64,000 nt of DNA, from assembly GCF_017642925.1 (NCBI RefSeq), contig NZ_JAEPOL010000011.1:1-64000 (forward strand), written 5' to 3'. Below are positions 38,286-48,640 of the stretch, in pieces. This stretch comes from Maricaulis sp. (GTDB lineage Bacteria; Pseudomonadota; Alphaproteobacteria; Caulobacterales; Maricaulaceae). How positions within the stretch are numbered: position 1 is the first letter of the stretch; every line of letters begins with the position of its first letter. The notes under the pieces were generated by a model. That model saw only the letters and a program-made list of their open reading frames with translations. It ran no database searches and was not told the DNA's origin. Both the position numbers and the translations under genes were made by a program.

Positions 38286-40178
38286 TCACTCTTGGCTCTC
38301 GCCACGCTTCTCGGCGACATAATCATTGACCAGCTCGGTCAGCACGGGCAGCGGCAGCGACCCGTTGGTCAACACGACATCGTGGAATTCGCCCCAGTCG
38401 AAATCCTCGCCCAGCTCTTCGCGGGCATAGTCGCGCAGGTCGCGGATGCGCATCTGGCCGATCTTGTAGGACGTCGCCTGGCCCGGCCAGACGATGTAGC
38501 GCTCGACCTCGCGGACGATCTCCTCCTCGGTGAAGGAGGTGTTGGCCATGAGATAGTCGATGGCATCTTCGCGCGACCATTGCAGAGAGTGGATGCCCGT
38601 ATCGACCACGAGGCGTCCGGCGCGCCAGAGCTCATAGGCGAGGCGGCCGAAATCCTGATAGGGATCGGTGAACAGGCCCATCTCCTTGCCCAGGCTCTCG
38701 GCATAGAGCGCCCAGCCTTCGCCGAAGGCCGACAGGTAGAGCAGGCGCTGGAACATCGGCGTGCCTTCACGCTCCTGGGCGAGGGCGAGTTGGAAGTGGT
38801 GGCCGGGAATCCCTTCGTGATAGGCCAGCGTTTCCATCTGGTAGGTCGGCAGGTTCCGCATGTTCAGCGTGTTGGCGTAGTAGATGCCGGGACGCGACCC
38901 GTCGAGTGCCGGCGAATTGTAGAAGGCGCTGGGTGAACCGGCGGCGCGGAAGGCCTCGACTTCCCGGACAACGAGCGGCGCTTCCGGCATGGTGTCGAAA
39001 TAATCCGGCAACACTGTGCGCACGCGATCGAAAATGGCATTGGCACCGGCGATGTACTCGGCGCGACCCTCATCCGTGTTCGGCAGGTAGAACTGCTCGT
39101 CAGTGCGCATGAATTCGAAGAAGTCCTGCAGCGAGCCTTCGAAGCCCACCTGATCCATGATGGCGCGCATCTCGCCATGGATACGGTCGATCTCGGCGAG
39201 GCCGATATCGTGGACTTCCTGCGGCGACAGGTCGGGCAGGGTGGTGAAGCTGGCCAGCTGGCTTTCGTAATAGGCCTGGCCGCGCGGCAGTTTCCAGGCG
39301 CCATCGCGCGTATCCGTCATCTCGGCATGGCGCTCGAACATGTCGATCAGGCGGCGATAGGCCAGGCTGACAGAGCTCTCCAGAGCCTCGGTCGCGCGGG
39401 CGATGAGATCGTCCTTCGCGTCCTGGTCGATATCCAGCGCCTCCACCTTGCCGCGGAAATCGGCCAGCAGCGGGCTCTCGCTGCCGCTGTCGTCAAAGGG
39501 CGCACCGGTGATCAGGGCCTGCGTGTTGCCGATGAGATAGTCGAAAGCGAAACGCGGCGGCAGGACGCCGGCCTCGGCGCGTTCGTCGGCGCGGGCGATC
39601 AGCGTGTCGAGAACCGGGCCCAGTCCTTCCAGGCGGCGGATATAGGCCTCGGCGTGATCGGCATTCTCGATCCGGTGCTGGCTGATCAGCAGGGTCGGCA
39701 TGCCGGTGTGCGGACCGAACATCTGGGTGAAGACATAATTCTGGTCGCGGAATTCATACTGCCGGATGCCGGTTTCCTGCAGATATTCGAAGACACGATA
39801 GGAAACCCGGGCGTCGGCATCGAGCGCGTCATAGTCGAAACTGTCGCGCATATAGGCGAGGCGGTCGACGCGGCGCTGCTGGTCGGCGGCGGCGGCCTCG
39901 TCTGTCACGGCATCCCAGCGGCCATAGGCGTCCAGATTGTCGATCCGGCCGAGCTGGGTCTGGGTTTGCGGCGAGCGGACCAGATCGGCCTCGAACAGCT
40001 CGTCGAACCAGGCATAGAGGCGTTCGCTTTCGCTCTGTTCGGCCTGGGCGGCCCGGGCCGCCTCAACAGCGGCGCCGGACAACTCGTTCTGCGGCGTGGC
40101 GCTGTCCTCGGGTTGAGAGCAGGCCGCCAGCAGGGCAAGGAGTGAAACGGCAAGCGGTGTGCGGATCGAATACTTCAT
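38286..40178 (-). CDS. DUF885 peptidase-like lipoprotein, paralog 3
   Basis: A 630-aa DUF885 protein with lipobox LLALLAAC (Cys at about residue 20). The motif YHEGIPGHHFQ begins at about His454, with AFGEGWALYAESL downstream. FDDSGSESPLLADFRGKVEA and FEGSLQDFFEFMRTDEQFY are shared nearly word for word with paralogs 2 and 4, showing recent duplication. First gene of a likely two-gene transcript with paralog 2. Substrate unknown. Confidence 0.9.
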   Translation of the reverse strand: MKYSIRTPLAVSLLALLAACSQPEDSATPQNELSGAAVEAARAAQAEQSESERLYAWFDELFEADLVRSPQTQTQLGRIDNLDAYGRWDAVTDEAAAADQQRRVDRLAYMRDSFDYDALDADARVSYRVFEYLQETGIRQYEFRDQNYVFTQMFGPHTGMPTLLISQHRIENADHAEAYIRRLEGLGPVLDTLIARADERAEAGVLPPRFAFDYLIGNTQALITGAPFDDSGSESPLLADFRGKVEALDIDQDAKDDLIARATEALESSVSLAYRRLIDMFERHAEMTDTRDGAWKLPRGQAYYESQLASFTTLPDLSPQEVHDIGLAEIDRIHGEMRAIMDQVGFEGSLQDFFEFMRTDEQFYLPNTDEGRAEYIAGANAIFDRVRTVLPDYFDTMPEAPLVVREVEAFRAAGSPSAFYNSPALDGSRPGIYYANTLNMRNLPTYQMETLAYHEGIPGHHFQLALAQEREGTPMFQRLLYLSAFGEGWALYAESLGKEMGLFTDPYQDFGRLAYELWRAGRLVVDTGIHSLQWSREDAIDYLMANTSFTEEEIVREVERYIVWPGQATSYKIGQMRIRDLRDYAREELGEDFDWGEFHDVVLTNGSLPLPVLTELVNDYVAEKRGESQE

Positions 40179-40253
40179 GTCGGTCTCCCCAGACCGGCGG
40201 CGGCTGGGTCACAGGCCGGCGCCATTATCCGAATTGGCTACGATCAAACAGAC

Positions 40254-40281
40254 GTCAGCCGCTGCGCCGGCAGCGGCTGAC
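40254..40281 (-). other. Perfect hairpin downstream of DUF885 paralog 4
   Basis: GTCAGCCGCTGC pairs perfectly with GCAGCGGCTGAC around loop GCCG. There is no clear T-run, so it is a weak terminator or an mRNA-stabilising structure in the 166-base gap to paralog 3. Confidence 0.55.
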
Positions 40282-40344
40282 CCCTGTCACGTCCTGTCCG
40301 GCAGGATAGCCCTGTGAGGGCCCCGCCTGTCAAACGCGGTTCGT

Positions 40345-42255
40345 CTATTCGGCAGGCTGGTTCGCCGCAATATAGTCGTCGACCAGCTGTTCCAGCAGGG
40401 TGAGCGGGATCGAGCCGTTGGTCAGGACCACATCGTGGAACTCGCCCATGTCGAAATCATCGCCCAGGGCATCCATGGCGCGCTGGCGCAGTTCCAGGAT
40501 GGTGAGCATGCCGACCTTGTAGGACACGGCCTGGCCCGGCCAGACCATGTAGCGGCGCACTTCATTGACGATATCGCCTTCCGGCATCGGCGTATTGGCG
40601 ACCATGTAGTCGATCGCATCCTGCTCGCTCCACTCCATCGAGTGGATGCCGGTGTCGACGACCAGGCGTGCGGCCCGGAAGACCTCGTAGGAGAGACGGC
40701 CGAAATCCTGATAGGGATCGGTGAAGCCGCCCATCGTCTTGCCGAGATTTTCCGCATAGAGGCCCCACCCTTCGGAGAAGGCCGAATAGCCTTGCAGGCG
40801 CTGGAACATCGGTACGCCTTCGAGTTCCTGGGCGAGGGCGATCTGGAAGTGATGGCCCGGCGCGCCCTCATGGTAGGACAGCGTCTCGATCAGATAGTTC
40901 GGATTGTCCCGCATGTGGGCGAGGTTGACGTAGTAGGCCCCCGGGCGGGAGCCGTCGAGGGCGCCGGACTCGTAGAAAGCGCCGGTGGCCGTCTCGATGC
41001 GGTATTGCTCGACCGCGCGGACTTCCAGATCCGCCTCCGGCAGCGTGTTGAAGTATTGCGGCGCGATTTCCATCACGTGATCGACATAGGCGGTGGCCTG
41101 GTCGAGATACTGCTGACGGCCTTCCTCGGTATCGGGATAGTAAAACTGGTCGTCGGTGCGCAGGTGGACGAAAAAGTCCTGCAGCGTGCCTTCGAAACCG
41201 ACTTCGTCCATGATGGCGCGCATCTCGTCATGGATGCGGGCAACCTCGTCCAGTCCGGTCTGGTGGATATCGGCCGCCGAGAGATCGGTGCGGGTCGTGT
41301 AGTTGTTCAGCTGGCTGCGATAGAAGCTCTCGCCTTCCGGCAGCGCCCAGGCACCCTGGTTGCGGCCATCGGCCATCTCGCCATGACGCTCCATCGTCTC
41401 GACCAGCGCCGCGTAGGCCGGGCCGACTTCGGACGTCAGGGCTGCTTCGGCTTCGGCGATCAGGCGATCCTTCTCGGCCTGGTCGATCTCCAGCGCCTCC
41501 ACCTTGCTGCGGAAGTCGGCCAGCAGCGGGCTGTCCTCGCCGCTGTCGTCAAACGGCGCGCCGGTGATGAAACGCCGGGCGGCGGTGACCACGATCGGAT
41601 AGGCGAAGGCCGGGGCCAGCACGCCGTCTTGCGCGCGGGCATCGGCCTGGGCCGTATAGGTCTCGATCACATCGCCCAGACTGTTGAGGCGGCTGATATA
41701 GGCCTCGGCGTGCTCGACCGTATCGACACGGTGATAGCCGATCAGGATGGTCGGAAGCTGGGTGTGGGGACCGAAGAACTGGGTGAAGATGTAGCCGTGA
41801 TCCCAGAACTCGCCCTGCTGGGCGTTGTTGGCCGCGATGAATTCGGCAAAGCGCCAGGCGACCTGGCCCTCATGGGTGAGGGCGTCATAGTCGAAATTCT
41901 CGCGCATGTAGCGGGTGCGGGCTGCCTCGCGGGAGAGGGTGTCACGGAAGGCTTCTTCCGACACGTCATCCCATTCGCCATACGCCTCGACATCGTCGAT
42001 CATGCCCAGATAGGTCTTGAACAGGGGCGAGCGGTCGAGCTCGTCCTGGAACTGTTCGTCGAACCAGGCAAAGAGACGCTCGGTCTCGGTCTGTTCGCCG
42101 GCATCAGCCTGTTCGGCGGATTGTGTGTCCGGTGCAGCCGTCTCGGCTGCCATCGTGTCGGACGATGCCGCGGTTTCGGCGGTATCGTCGGTCGGTGCGC
42201 AGGCGGCCAGAAGGGCCAGACAGGACGTACCGATCAGAAAGCTGCGAAGACGCAT
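40345..42255 (-). CDS. DUF885 peptidase-like lipoprotein, paralog 4
   Basis: A 636-aa DUF885 protein with lipobox LALLAAC (Cys at about residue 19) and a long Ala/Thr/Glu-rich linker. The motif is YHEGAPGHHFQ at about His462, with an Ala where the other copies have Ile, and AFSEGWGLYAENL follows. SGEDSPLLADFRSKVEALEI closely matches paralog 2. It is transcribed away from fliQ across a 112-base divergent region. It is the most upstream member of the tandem array and has its own leader. Confidence 0.9.
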   Translation of the reverse strand: MRLRSFLIGTSCLALLAACAPTDDTAETAASSDTMAAETAAPDTQSAEQADAGEQTETERLFAWFDEQFQDELDRSPLFKTYLGMIDDVEAYGEWDDVSEEAFRDTLSREAARTRYMRENFDYDALTHEGQVAWRFAEFIAANNAQQGEFWDHGYIFTQFFGPHTQLPTILIGYHRVDTVEHAEAYISRLNSLGDVIETYTAQADARAQDGVLAPAFAYPIVVTAARRFITGAPFDDSGEDSPLLADFRSKVEALEIDQAEKDRLIAEAEAALTSEVGPAYAALVETMERHGEMADGRNQGAWALPEGESFYRSQLNNYTTRTDLSAADIHQTGLDEVARIHDEMRAIMDEVGFEGTLQDFFVHLRTDDQFYYPDTEEGRQQYLDQATAYVDHVMEIAPQYFNTLPEADLEVRAVEQYRIETATGAFYESGALDGSRPGAYYVNLAHMRDNPNYLIETLSYHEGAPGHHFQIALAQELEGVPMFQRLQGYSAFSEGWGLYAENLGKTMGGFTDPYQDFGRLSYEVFRAARLVVDTGIHSMEWSEQDAIDYMVANTPMPEGDIVNEVRRYMVWPGQAVSYKVGMLTILELRQRAMDALGDDFDMGEFHDVVLTNGSIPLTLLEQLVDDYIAANQPAE

Positions 42256-42367
42256 AATGGATAACTCCCCCGATTAAGCTGAATTGACTCTTTCTTAACG
42301 CGCGGCGCGCATTCGTAAACATAATTAACCGTAAACCCGATTCTCCCCGCAGAAGGTGAGGCGAGGC

Positions 42368-42631
42368 GTGACCGGACCGGAAGTCCTCGATTTTGCACGC
42401 GAAGCGATCTGGCTGATGCTGGCCATGTCGGCCCCGATCATGCTGGTCGGTCTGGCTGTGGGTGTCACCATTGCCCTGTTCCAGGCGCTGACCCAGGTGC
42501 AGGAGATGACGCTGGTCTTCGTGCCGAAAATCATCGCCATCTTCATTGCGCTGCTGATCTTTCTGCCGCTGATGGGCGGTCTGATGTCCGGCTTCATGAC
42601 GGTGATCTTCGACCGGATATCCACGCCATGA
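42368..42631 (+). CDS. fliQ: Flagellar export apparatus protein FliQ
   Basis: An 87-aa two-span membrane protein: AREAIWLMLAMSAPIMLVGL, AVGVTIALFQALTQVQEMTL, FVPKIIAIFIALLIFLPLMG. The GTG at 42368 is chosen since family members begin close to TGPEVLDFAREAIW and AAGG lies 11 bases upstream; a GTG four codons earlier also exists. The region before it has TTAACGCG and TTAACCGT half-sites resembling CtrA half-boxes but not a full box. The stop overlaps fliR (ATGA). Confidence 0.93.
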   Translation: MTGPEVLDFAREAIWLMLAMSAPIMLVGLAVGVTIALFQALTQVQEMTLVFVPKIIAIFIALLIFLPLMGGLMSGFMTVIFDRISTP

Positions 42632-43380
42632 TCCCGCAGGCGCCGGAACTCGTCTTCGCGGGCGGTCTCGTCTTTGCACGGATCGGTGCGATCCTGATGC
42701 TGATGCCGGGCTTCGGCGAGCCGAGCATTCCGATGCGCATCCGCCTGTCCTTCGCGCTCCTGGTGTGCGTGGTGATCGGACCGCTGATCGCGCCGCGCCT
42801 GCCGGCCCTGCCGGACCAGCCGCTGATGCTGGCCGGACTGGTGATGGGCGAGGTGGTGACCGGGCTGATGATCGGCGCTGTGGCGCGCATCTTCATGTCG
42901 GCCGCGGCCGTGGCCGGCCAGGTGATCGGCATGCAGTCGGGCCTGGCCATGGCGCAGAGCTTCGACCCCTCGCAGGGCCAGCAGGGCGCGCTGGTCGCGA
43001 CCTTGCTCAATCTCACCTTCCTGCTGCTGCTCTTCGCGACCAATACGCACCACCTCCTGCTGGCGATGATGGTGAATTCCTACGACGTGTTCGATCCGGG
43101 CCAGATGCCCTCGATGGCGGACGGCGCGCAATGGGCACTCAACGCCTTCATCGATGCCTTCAATATCGGCGTCCAGCTGGCTGCGCCGCTCATCGTGTTC
43201 GGGCTGGTCTTCTATCTGGCGCTGGGGGTGCTCTCGCGGCTGATGCCCCAGGCGCAGATCTTTTTCATCGCCATGCCGTCGAATATCATCGTCGGCCTGT
43301 TCATCCTCACCATCTCCCTCGGGGCGATGAGTGCTGTCTGGCTGGAGCGCATGCAGCGCTTCGCGACGGACATGAATTAG
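42628..43380 (+). CDS. fliR: Flagellar export apparatus protein FliR
   Basis: A 250-aa polytopic membrane protein. LVFAGGLVFARIGAILMLMP, GFGEPSIPMRIRLSFALLVC and the conserved GQVIGMQSGLAMAQSFDPSQ are typical of FliR, with later spans such as LIVFGLVFYLALGVLSRLMP. It completes the FliPQR gate. Overlaps fliQ by four bases and precedes flhB by ten. Confidence 0.95.
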   Translation: MIPQAPELVFAGGLVFARIGAILMLMPGFGEPSIPMRIRLSFALLVCVVIGPLIAPRLPALPDQPLMLAGLVMGEVVTGLMIGAVARIFMSAAAVAGQVIGMQSGLAMAQSFDPSQGQQGALVATLLNLTFLLLLFATNTHHLLLAMMVNSYDVFDPGQMPSMADGAQWALNAFIDAFNIGVQLAAPLIVFGLVFYLALGVLSRLMPQAQIFFIAMPSNIIVGLFILTISLGAMSAVWLERMQRFATDMN

Positions 43381-43390
43381 GGAGGCTGGC

Positions 43391-44491
43391 GTGGCAGAAG
43401 GCGAAGATGACAGCCAGAAAACGGAAGAGCCGACACAGCGGCGTCTCGATGACGCGCGCGAGAAGGGCGATGTCGCCAAATCCCAGGAAATCCCGGGCTG
43501 GTTCGTACTGGCTTCCGGCCTCGCCCTGATCAGTTTCGCCTTTCCGCCCATGGCCCGTGCGCTCGCCTCGGACATGCAGGTCTTCTTTGCCGAGCCGCAC
43601 AACTTCGACGTCGATCCCAATGCCGTCATGCGCATGATGCGCGATACGGCCTGGCATGTGACGGGCATTGTCGGCCTGCCGATTGCGCTTCTGGCGGTCG
43701 CCGGTTTCGCCGGCCACTACGTCCAGCAGGGCATGCTGTTCACCACCGAGAAGATCCAGCCCAAGCTGGACAAGCTGAACCCGATCGAGGGGTTCAAGCG
43801 CAATTTCGGACCCCAGGGCATCGCCAACTTCCTCAAGGGGATCGGCAAGATGGCCCTGGTCGCGGCGGCGGCCTTCGTTGTGCTCTACCCAAAGCGCGAA
43901 ATGCTGGCGGGTCTGCCGGCGCTCGATATCGCTTCGGTGCTGGCCATCGTTCGCCAGTCGGCGATCGAGCTGATGCTGGCTGCGCTGATCGTCTACGCGA
44001 TCATTGCCGGGCTGGACTACATGTTCCAGCGGCAGAGCTTCATGAAGCGCAACCGCATGTCCAAGCGCGAGATCAAGGACGAGCTGAAGCAGTCCGAGGG
44101 CGATCCCATGGTGCGCGCCAAGCTGCGCCAGATCCGCCAGGAACGCTCGCAACGCCGCATGATGGCGCAGGTGCCGGACGCGACGGTGATCGTCACCAAC
44201 CCGACCCACTATGCCATCGCCCTGAAATATGAGCAGGGTGTCACCCCGGCGCCGATCTGCGTCGCCAAGGGCGTCGACGCCGTGGCCCTGCGTATCCGCG
44301 AGATCGCGACCGAGCACTCCATTCCCATCGTCGAGGATCCGCCGCTGGCGCGCGCCCTGCATGCGACAGCCGACCTCGACACGGAAATCCCCACCGAGCA
44401 CTTCCAGGCCGTGGCCAAGGTGATCGGTTATGTTCTCTCGCTCGCACAGGGACGCCGCGCACGCTATCGTCCGAGCGAGTCGACCGACTAG
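43391..44491 (+). CDS. flhB: Flagellar export switch protein FlhB
   Basis: A 366-aa export protein with four membrane spans in residues about 35-220 and a cytoplasmic C-terminal domain with the self-cleavage motif NPTHY at residues 270-274. The N-terminus EDDSQKTEEPTQRRLDDARE is the standard FlhB opening. It starts at a GTG with GGAGG five to ten bases upstream. FlhB changes export specificity from rod/hook to filament proteins. cckA follows 36 bases later. Confidence 0.95.
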   Translation: MAEGEDDSQKTEEPTQRRLDDAREKGDVAKSQEIPGWFVLASGLALISFAFPPMARALASDMQVFFAEPHNFDVDPNAVMRMMRDTAWHVTGIVGLPIALLAVAGFAGHYVQQGMLFTTEKIQPKLDKLNPIEGFKRNFGPQGIANFLKGIGKMALVAAAAFVVLYPKREMLAGLPALDIASVLAIVRQSAIELMLAALIVYAIIAGLDYMFQRQSFMKRNRMSKREIKDELKQSEGDPMVRAKLRQIRQERSQRRMMAQVPDATVIVTNPTHYAIALKYEQGVTPAPICVAKGVDAVALRIREIATEHSIPIVEDPPLARALHATADLDTEIPTEHFQAVAKVIGYVLSLAQGRRARYRPSESTD

Positions 44492-44527
44492 GCTTACGCC
44501 TTCCACCGATCCGTGCCGGAGCATCCC

Positions 44528-47068
44528 ATGGCCGAGACGTCCGCCCCCGATCCCAAATCCCGCAAGCCGCTCTGGTCGCGGCCGATCGGCCGGGTGGCCT
44601 TCTGGGTCTGCGGTGCCATCGCCGTGGTCGCCTTCGGGGCGGCCGTCGTTGCAGCGGGCGAGGACGGCTGGCAGGGCTTTGTCTATCTGTCCGGCCTGGC
44701 TGCCGTCGGTTTCCTGGTGCTCTATGCCATTGCCGCCGGAGAGACGGCCGGCCGCAATCTGCGCCGCAAGATCGAGAAGAACCGCACCCCCACGCCGGCG
44801 GCGCTGGCCTTCCGGGCCATCGAAACCTTCCCCGAGCCCGTGCTGATCTCCGACCGGCGCGGCGCGCCGCGCTGGGGCAATTCCGCCTATCACGCGCTGG
44901 CCCGCAAGGCGGGCGGCTTCGGCCAGAGCTTCGGCCTGCCGAGTATTGACCGCCTGTGGGCTGGAGCCGGTGGCGGTGACGGCACGGTCTACCGTCTCGC
45001 CCGCGCCGCGGCCCGGGGCGAAGGTGCCTGCGAGATGATGCCGCCGCTCGATCTCGGCGAAGGCGATATCCGGCGCTTCCACCTGGAAGCCTCGCCGCAG
45101 GCCGAGGGCCTGATCCTGTGGCGTCTTGTCGGTGCCGGCGAGCGCAGCGGCGAATCTGGCGCGGAACCGGTCTCCGCCGACTGGAGCTTGCATGCGCCCG
45201 TGGCGCTGTTCTCCCTGCGCGCCAATGGCGAGATCGTCGGCGGCAATGCCACCTTCCGCGAATGGCTGGGCCTGGCTGAGGGCGCGCCTTTCCCGTCGCT
45301 GCGCGATATCCTCGCCGGCGATGGCGCCCGTAGCGTGCTTTACAGCCGTGGTGGCGAGGGCGCCGCTCGGATCGACGCCCGCCTGAAGGCGCGCGACGGT
45401 ATCGAGAGCCCGGTTGCGATCGTGGTCGAATGGCTACCCGGCGAGGGCGCGCTGGGGCGGGCCGTGATGTACGGCCTGTCGCGGACCGGCGCGCCTCCGG
45501 GCATGGCCCCGTCCATGACCGAGAGCGGTGCGGCAGCGGGTGCGGCCATGGAAGACATGTTCGCCACCACGCCGTTCGGGGTGGTGCGCCTGGATGGTGC
45601 CGATCCGGAAACCGCCATTATCGAGGATACCAATCCGGCGCTGATGCAGCTCACCGGTGGCCGCGCCATACCCGGCACGCGTTTCTGCGACCTGTTCAAC
45701 TGGGATGACGGCCGCTCGCCGGTCGATGCCTTTTCGGCCGCCATGGCTGGCAGCGGCGATCCGGCCGAAGCCCGGCTGGTGACGCCGGACGGTCAGCTTT
45801 ACGTCCACCTCGCCTTTGCGCCGGCGCGTGGCGGCAAGCGCGTTGCCTACGTTATCGACGTGACGGCGTGGAAGGAGATGGAGCGTCAGCTCTCCCAGTC
45901 CAACAAGATGCAGGCGGTCGGCCAGCTGGCCGGGGGCGTCGCCCACGACTTCAACAACCTGCTTACCGCCGTGCGCCTGAACACGGACGAGCTGCTCAAT
46001 CGCCACCCGGTCGGCGACCCCGATTATTCCGAGCTGCAGGCGATCAACCAGACTGTCGCCCGCGCGGCCGGCCTCGTGCGCAAGCTGCTGGCCTTCTCGC
46101 GCAAGCAGACTTTCCGCATGGAGACGCTGGATATCGGCGATCTCCTGTCCGACGTTTCCGTGCTTCTGCGCCAGATCGTCGAGGAAACCGTGCGGCTGGA
46201 CATCATCCATGGCCGCGACCTGCCGATGATCAAGGCCGACAAGGGCCAGCTGGAAACCGCCATCATCAACCTCGCTGCCAATGCCCGCGACGCCATGCGC
46301 GAAAAGGGCGGCGGTTCGCTGACCGTGAAGACCTCCCGTGTCAGCGACGACATCGTGCGCAATGCCGGCGCCCCCAATCCGCGCGAGGGCGACTGGCTGG
46401 CCATTGCCGTCACCGACGAGGGGCACGGCATGGACAAGGCGACGATGGAGAAGATCTTCGAGCCCTTCTTCACCACCAAGGAAGCCGGCAAGGGCACAGG
46501 GCTGGGCCTTGCCACCGTCTATGGCATCGTCAAACAATCCGGCGGCTTCCTGTTTGCCGATTCCGAGGTCGGTGTCGGCACGACCTTCACCATCTACCTG
46601 CCCGGTCACGAACCGACAGAGGAAGAGACGGTCGAGCTGCGCGAGGCAGAAGCCGAAAAAACCGTCGAGAAGGCGCCCGAGGACCTGTCCGGCCGCGGCC
46701 GCATCCTCCTGGTCGAGGACGAGGACGCGGTGCGGGCCATCGCCGCCAAGACGCTGGCCAAGCGCGGCTATGATGTGGTGGAAGCCTGTGACGGCGAGGA
46801 AGCCTATGAAATCCTCGAGGATGACGAAGAAGGGTTCGACCTCCTGATCTCCGACGTCGTGATGCCGGGCCTCGACGGTCCCGGCCTCCTGGAAAAGGCC
46901 CGCGACATGCTGGAAGGCACCCGCGTGGTGTTCATTTCCGGCTATGCCGCCGAACAATTCTCCGACACGCTGTCGAAGGAACAGGACGTCTCCTTCCTGC
47001 CCAAACCCTTCACGCTGACGCAGCTGGCGGAGAAGGTGAAGGAGGAGCTGGGGGAACAGGGGGCGTAG
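44528..47068 (+). CDS. cckA: Hybrid histidine kinase CckA
   Basis: An 846-aa hybrid kinase at the top of the CckA-ChpT-CtrA phosphorelay. Two membrane spans (about 22-44 and 52-70) precede PAS-like regions, then the phosphorylated His473 in [11 protein letters not shown], the ATP-binding N box [11 protein letters not shown] motifs DEGHGMD and [18 protein letters not shown], and a C-terminal receiver with Asp776 in [10 protein letters not shown]. The ATG at 44528 has GGAG six bases upstream; a GTG five codons earlier is less likely. Linked to flhB; the CtrA boxes elsewhere in this window are its indirect targets. Confidence 0.95.
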   Translation: MAETSAPDPKSRKPLWSRPIGRVAFWVCGAIAVVAFGAAVVAAGEDGWQGFVYLSGLAAVGFLVLYAIAAGETAGRNLRRKIEKNRTPTPAALAFRAIETFPEPVLISDRRGAPRWGNSAYHALARKAGGFGQSFGLPSIDRLWAGAGGGDGTVYRLARAAARGEGACEMMPPLDLGEGDIRRFHLEASPQAEGLILWRLVGAGERSGESGAEPVSADWSLHAPVALFSLRANGEIVGGNATFREWLGLAEGAPFPSLRDILAGDGARSVLYSRGGEGAARIDARLKARDGIESPVAIVVEWLPGEGALGRAVMYGLSRTGAPPGMAPSMTESGAAAGAAMEDMFATTPFGVVRLDGADPETAIIEDTNPALMQLTGGRAIPGTRFCDLFNWDDGRSPVDAFSAAMAGSGDPAEARLVTPDGQLYVHLAFAPARGGKRVAYVIDVTAWKEMERQLSQSNKMQAVGQLAGGVAHDFNNLLTAVRLNTDELLNRHPVGDPDYSELQAINQTVARAAGLVRKLLAFSRKQTFRMETLDIGDLLSDVSVLLRQIVEETVRLDIIHGRDLPMIKADKGQLETAIINLAANARDAMREKGGGSLTVKTSRVSDDIVRNAGAPNPREGDWLAIAVTDEGHGMDKATMEKIFEPFFTTKEAGKGTGLGLATVYGIVKQSGGFLFADSEVGVGTTFTIYLPGHEPTEEETVELREAEAEKTVEKAPEDLSGRGRILLVEDEDAVRAIAAKTLAKRGYDVVEACDGEEAYEILEDDEEGFDLLISDVVMPGLDGPGLLEKARDMLEGTRVVFISGYAAEQFSDTLSKEQDVSFLPKPFTLTQLAEKVKEELGEQGA

Positions 47069-47186
47069 GGGGGCGGTTTGAGCAGGAGTCAGTAATTCTG
47101 AAGTCTGGCCATTTTCTATTGCAAGCACTCAAATTTTTGCAACTTTAGAGATTGACGACAGAATAGGAATTGTTGATCGTCAGATC

Positions 47187-48640
47187 ATGACGCCTTTCTC
47201 GACTGAATTTCCTGTCCGCGCTAGCGATAACCGTGCCGCATTCGTTGCCGAAGTGATTGCTTGGCTTCGTGGTATGGAGAACCAGACAGTACTTTCGAGT
47301 AGATCTAATGCGGAACTGGATCAAGCTAATGTTCACCTTCGCTCTAGTACAGGCGAAGAACTCCGTATGCGGCAGCTTGATTCCCGAGATGGCTGGACGG
47401 CCGTAGGGGCGCGACATGATCTTCCTGACCAAGGTGGCGCGTTTGGCGAACAGAGTGCGTACTTAAGCGTTCTGCCGCGAACGATGGCCAAGATCTTGTA
47501 CGGCTTCGAACTCAGTGCATCGCCACCAATCCGGCCGCGCATTTGGAGACGCCGCGAAAACCCTATCTTATTAAAGCGCTACTTAAGAACGGATGGGGCG
47601 GCTCGGATCAAGGGTTCACAGTTTCTGACCAACCCGTCTGGCTGAAAGATGACGATGACGGTTTATTGACCGCAAAAGCCGTGACACTCGGAGACGCAGC
47701 GAAGTGGCTTCCGACAGTTTATGTTTCTGCTACGGGAAATTCTTCGTGGTTGCTTAGTCGGCGTGAGATCGAAAAGCTGGCGTACGACCTTGGCGGTATA
47801 GCGCATGTTGTTGTGGAGCCCGCGCGAACTTTTTCTTTCGCTCTCCGAGAAGCAACCGAGGCGCGAAATGCGTATGGTGGCACTTTGGGTGTGTCGATAC
47901 CTGGGCAGGGGATCGCGAGACGATATTATCTGGGATGGCAAATTCAAAGCGGAGAAGAACTCGCTGTAGCCGTTAAGTCTGCTGCATCTGCTTTGCGAAG
48001 TCTGATGCCAGCATTCGGCTGGGATTGGACGGAGCTGCAGGAACAGGCTCTCCGTGCTCAGCGTGAGCGCGATAAGAATAGACTGACAACCGCAGAAAGC
48101 GAGCAGCTTTACGTCGAAGAGATTGAGAATTTGCAAGACAGAGTTCGTCAGCTGGAACAGCAACTCAGCGCCGCCTCTCCGGACAATCTTGGCACCGATG
48201 AGGGCGAGTTCTCAGCCGACAATCTGGTTCGTCGAGTGGGGCCTGAGGTTTATTCTGGTGAGATATCTGATCGACTTCGTCTGGCGGCTAAAACCACTTT
48301 GTCGGTTGCAGATCAGATTGGGCTCGATACGAGGTCGAAAGCGGTTTTGCAGAGAGTTGTTGACCGGCTGCCGGTTTCGCCCGCGCTTGAAGAATTGTCC
48401 CAAGATCTTGCAAGAGCAACTAAAGACCCCAAAAGGGTTGCTGGTGAACTGATTTCATTGCTCCGTCGGCATGGCTATTCAGAAAAAGCTGACAACAAGC
48501 ACATCAGATTGCAGGCGACCAACGGCTATGATGGTCTGGATTCAATCACGCTGCCGAAAACACCGAGCGAGCATAAAGGGTTGAGAAATCTGCATAAGCA
48601 GATTGAGCGTACACTGGGCATCAATAAGTTAGGGGATTGA
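47187..48640 (+). pseudogene. Frameshifted accessory gene with coiled coil and HicA-like C-terminal part
   Basis: Two overlapping frames read as one protein if one base is restored near 47430-47445. Frame one runs from ATG 47187 through GWTAVGARHDLPDQGGA; the second frame continues with VWRTECVLKRSAANDGQDLV, RLRTQCIATNPAAHLETPRK and on to 48640. In the second frame stop codons (47417, 47426) block any earlier start, so the change of frame must lie just after them. The restored product would be about 484 aa. The middle has a coiled coil (EEIENLQDRVRQLEQQLSAA). The end, ELISLLRRHGYSEKADNKHI then SITLPKTPSEHKGLRNLHKQ, resembles the HicA toxin fold. Base composition is clearly AT-richer than neighbours, a sign of transfer. 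Function unknown. Confidence 0.6.

Noticed and set aside
47145-47432. 95-codon minus-strand frame in the AT-rich stretch
   Set aside because: It overlaps the plus-strand frameshifted gene, has no ribosome site and no family resemblance.
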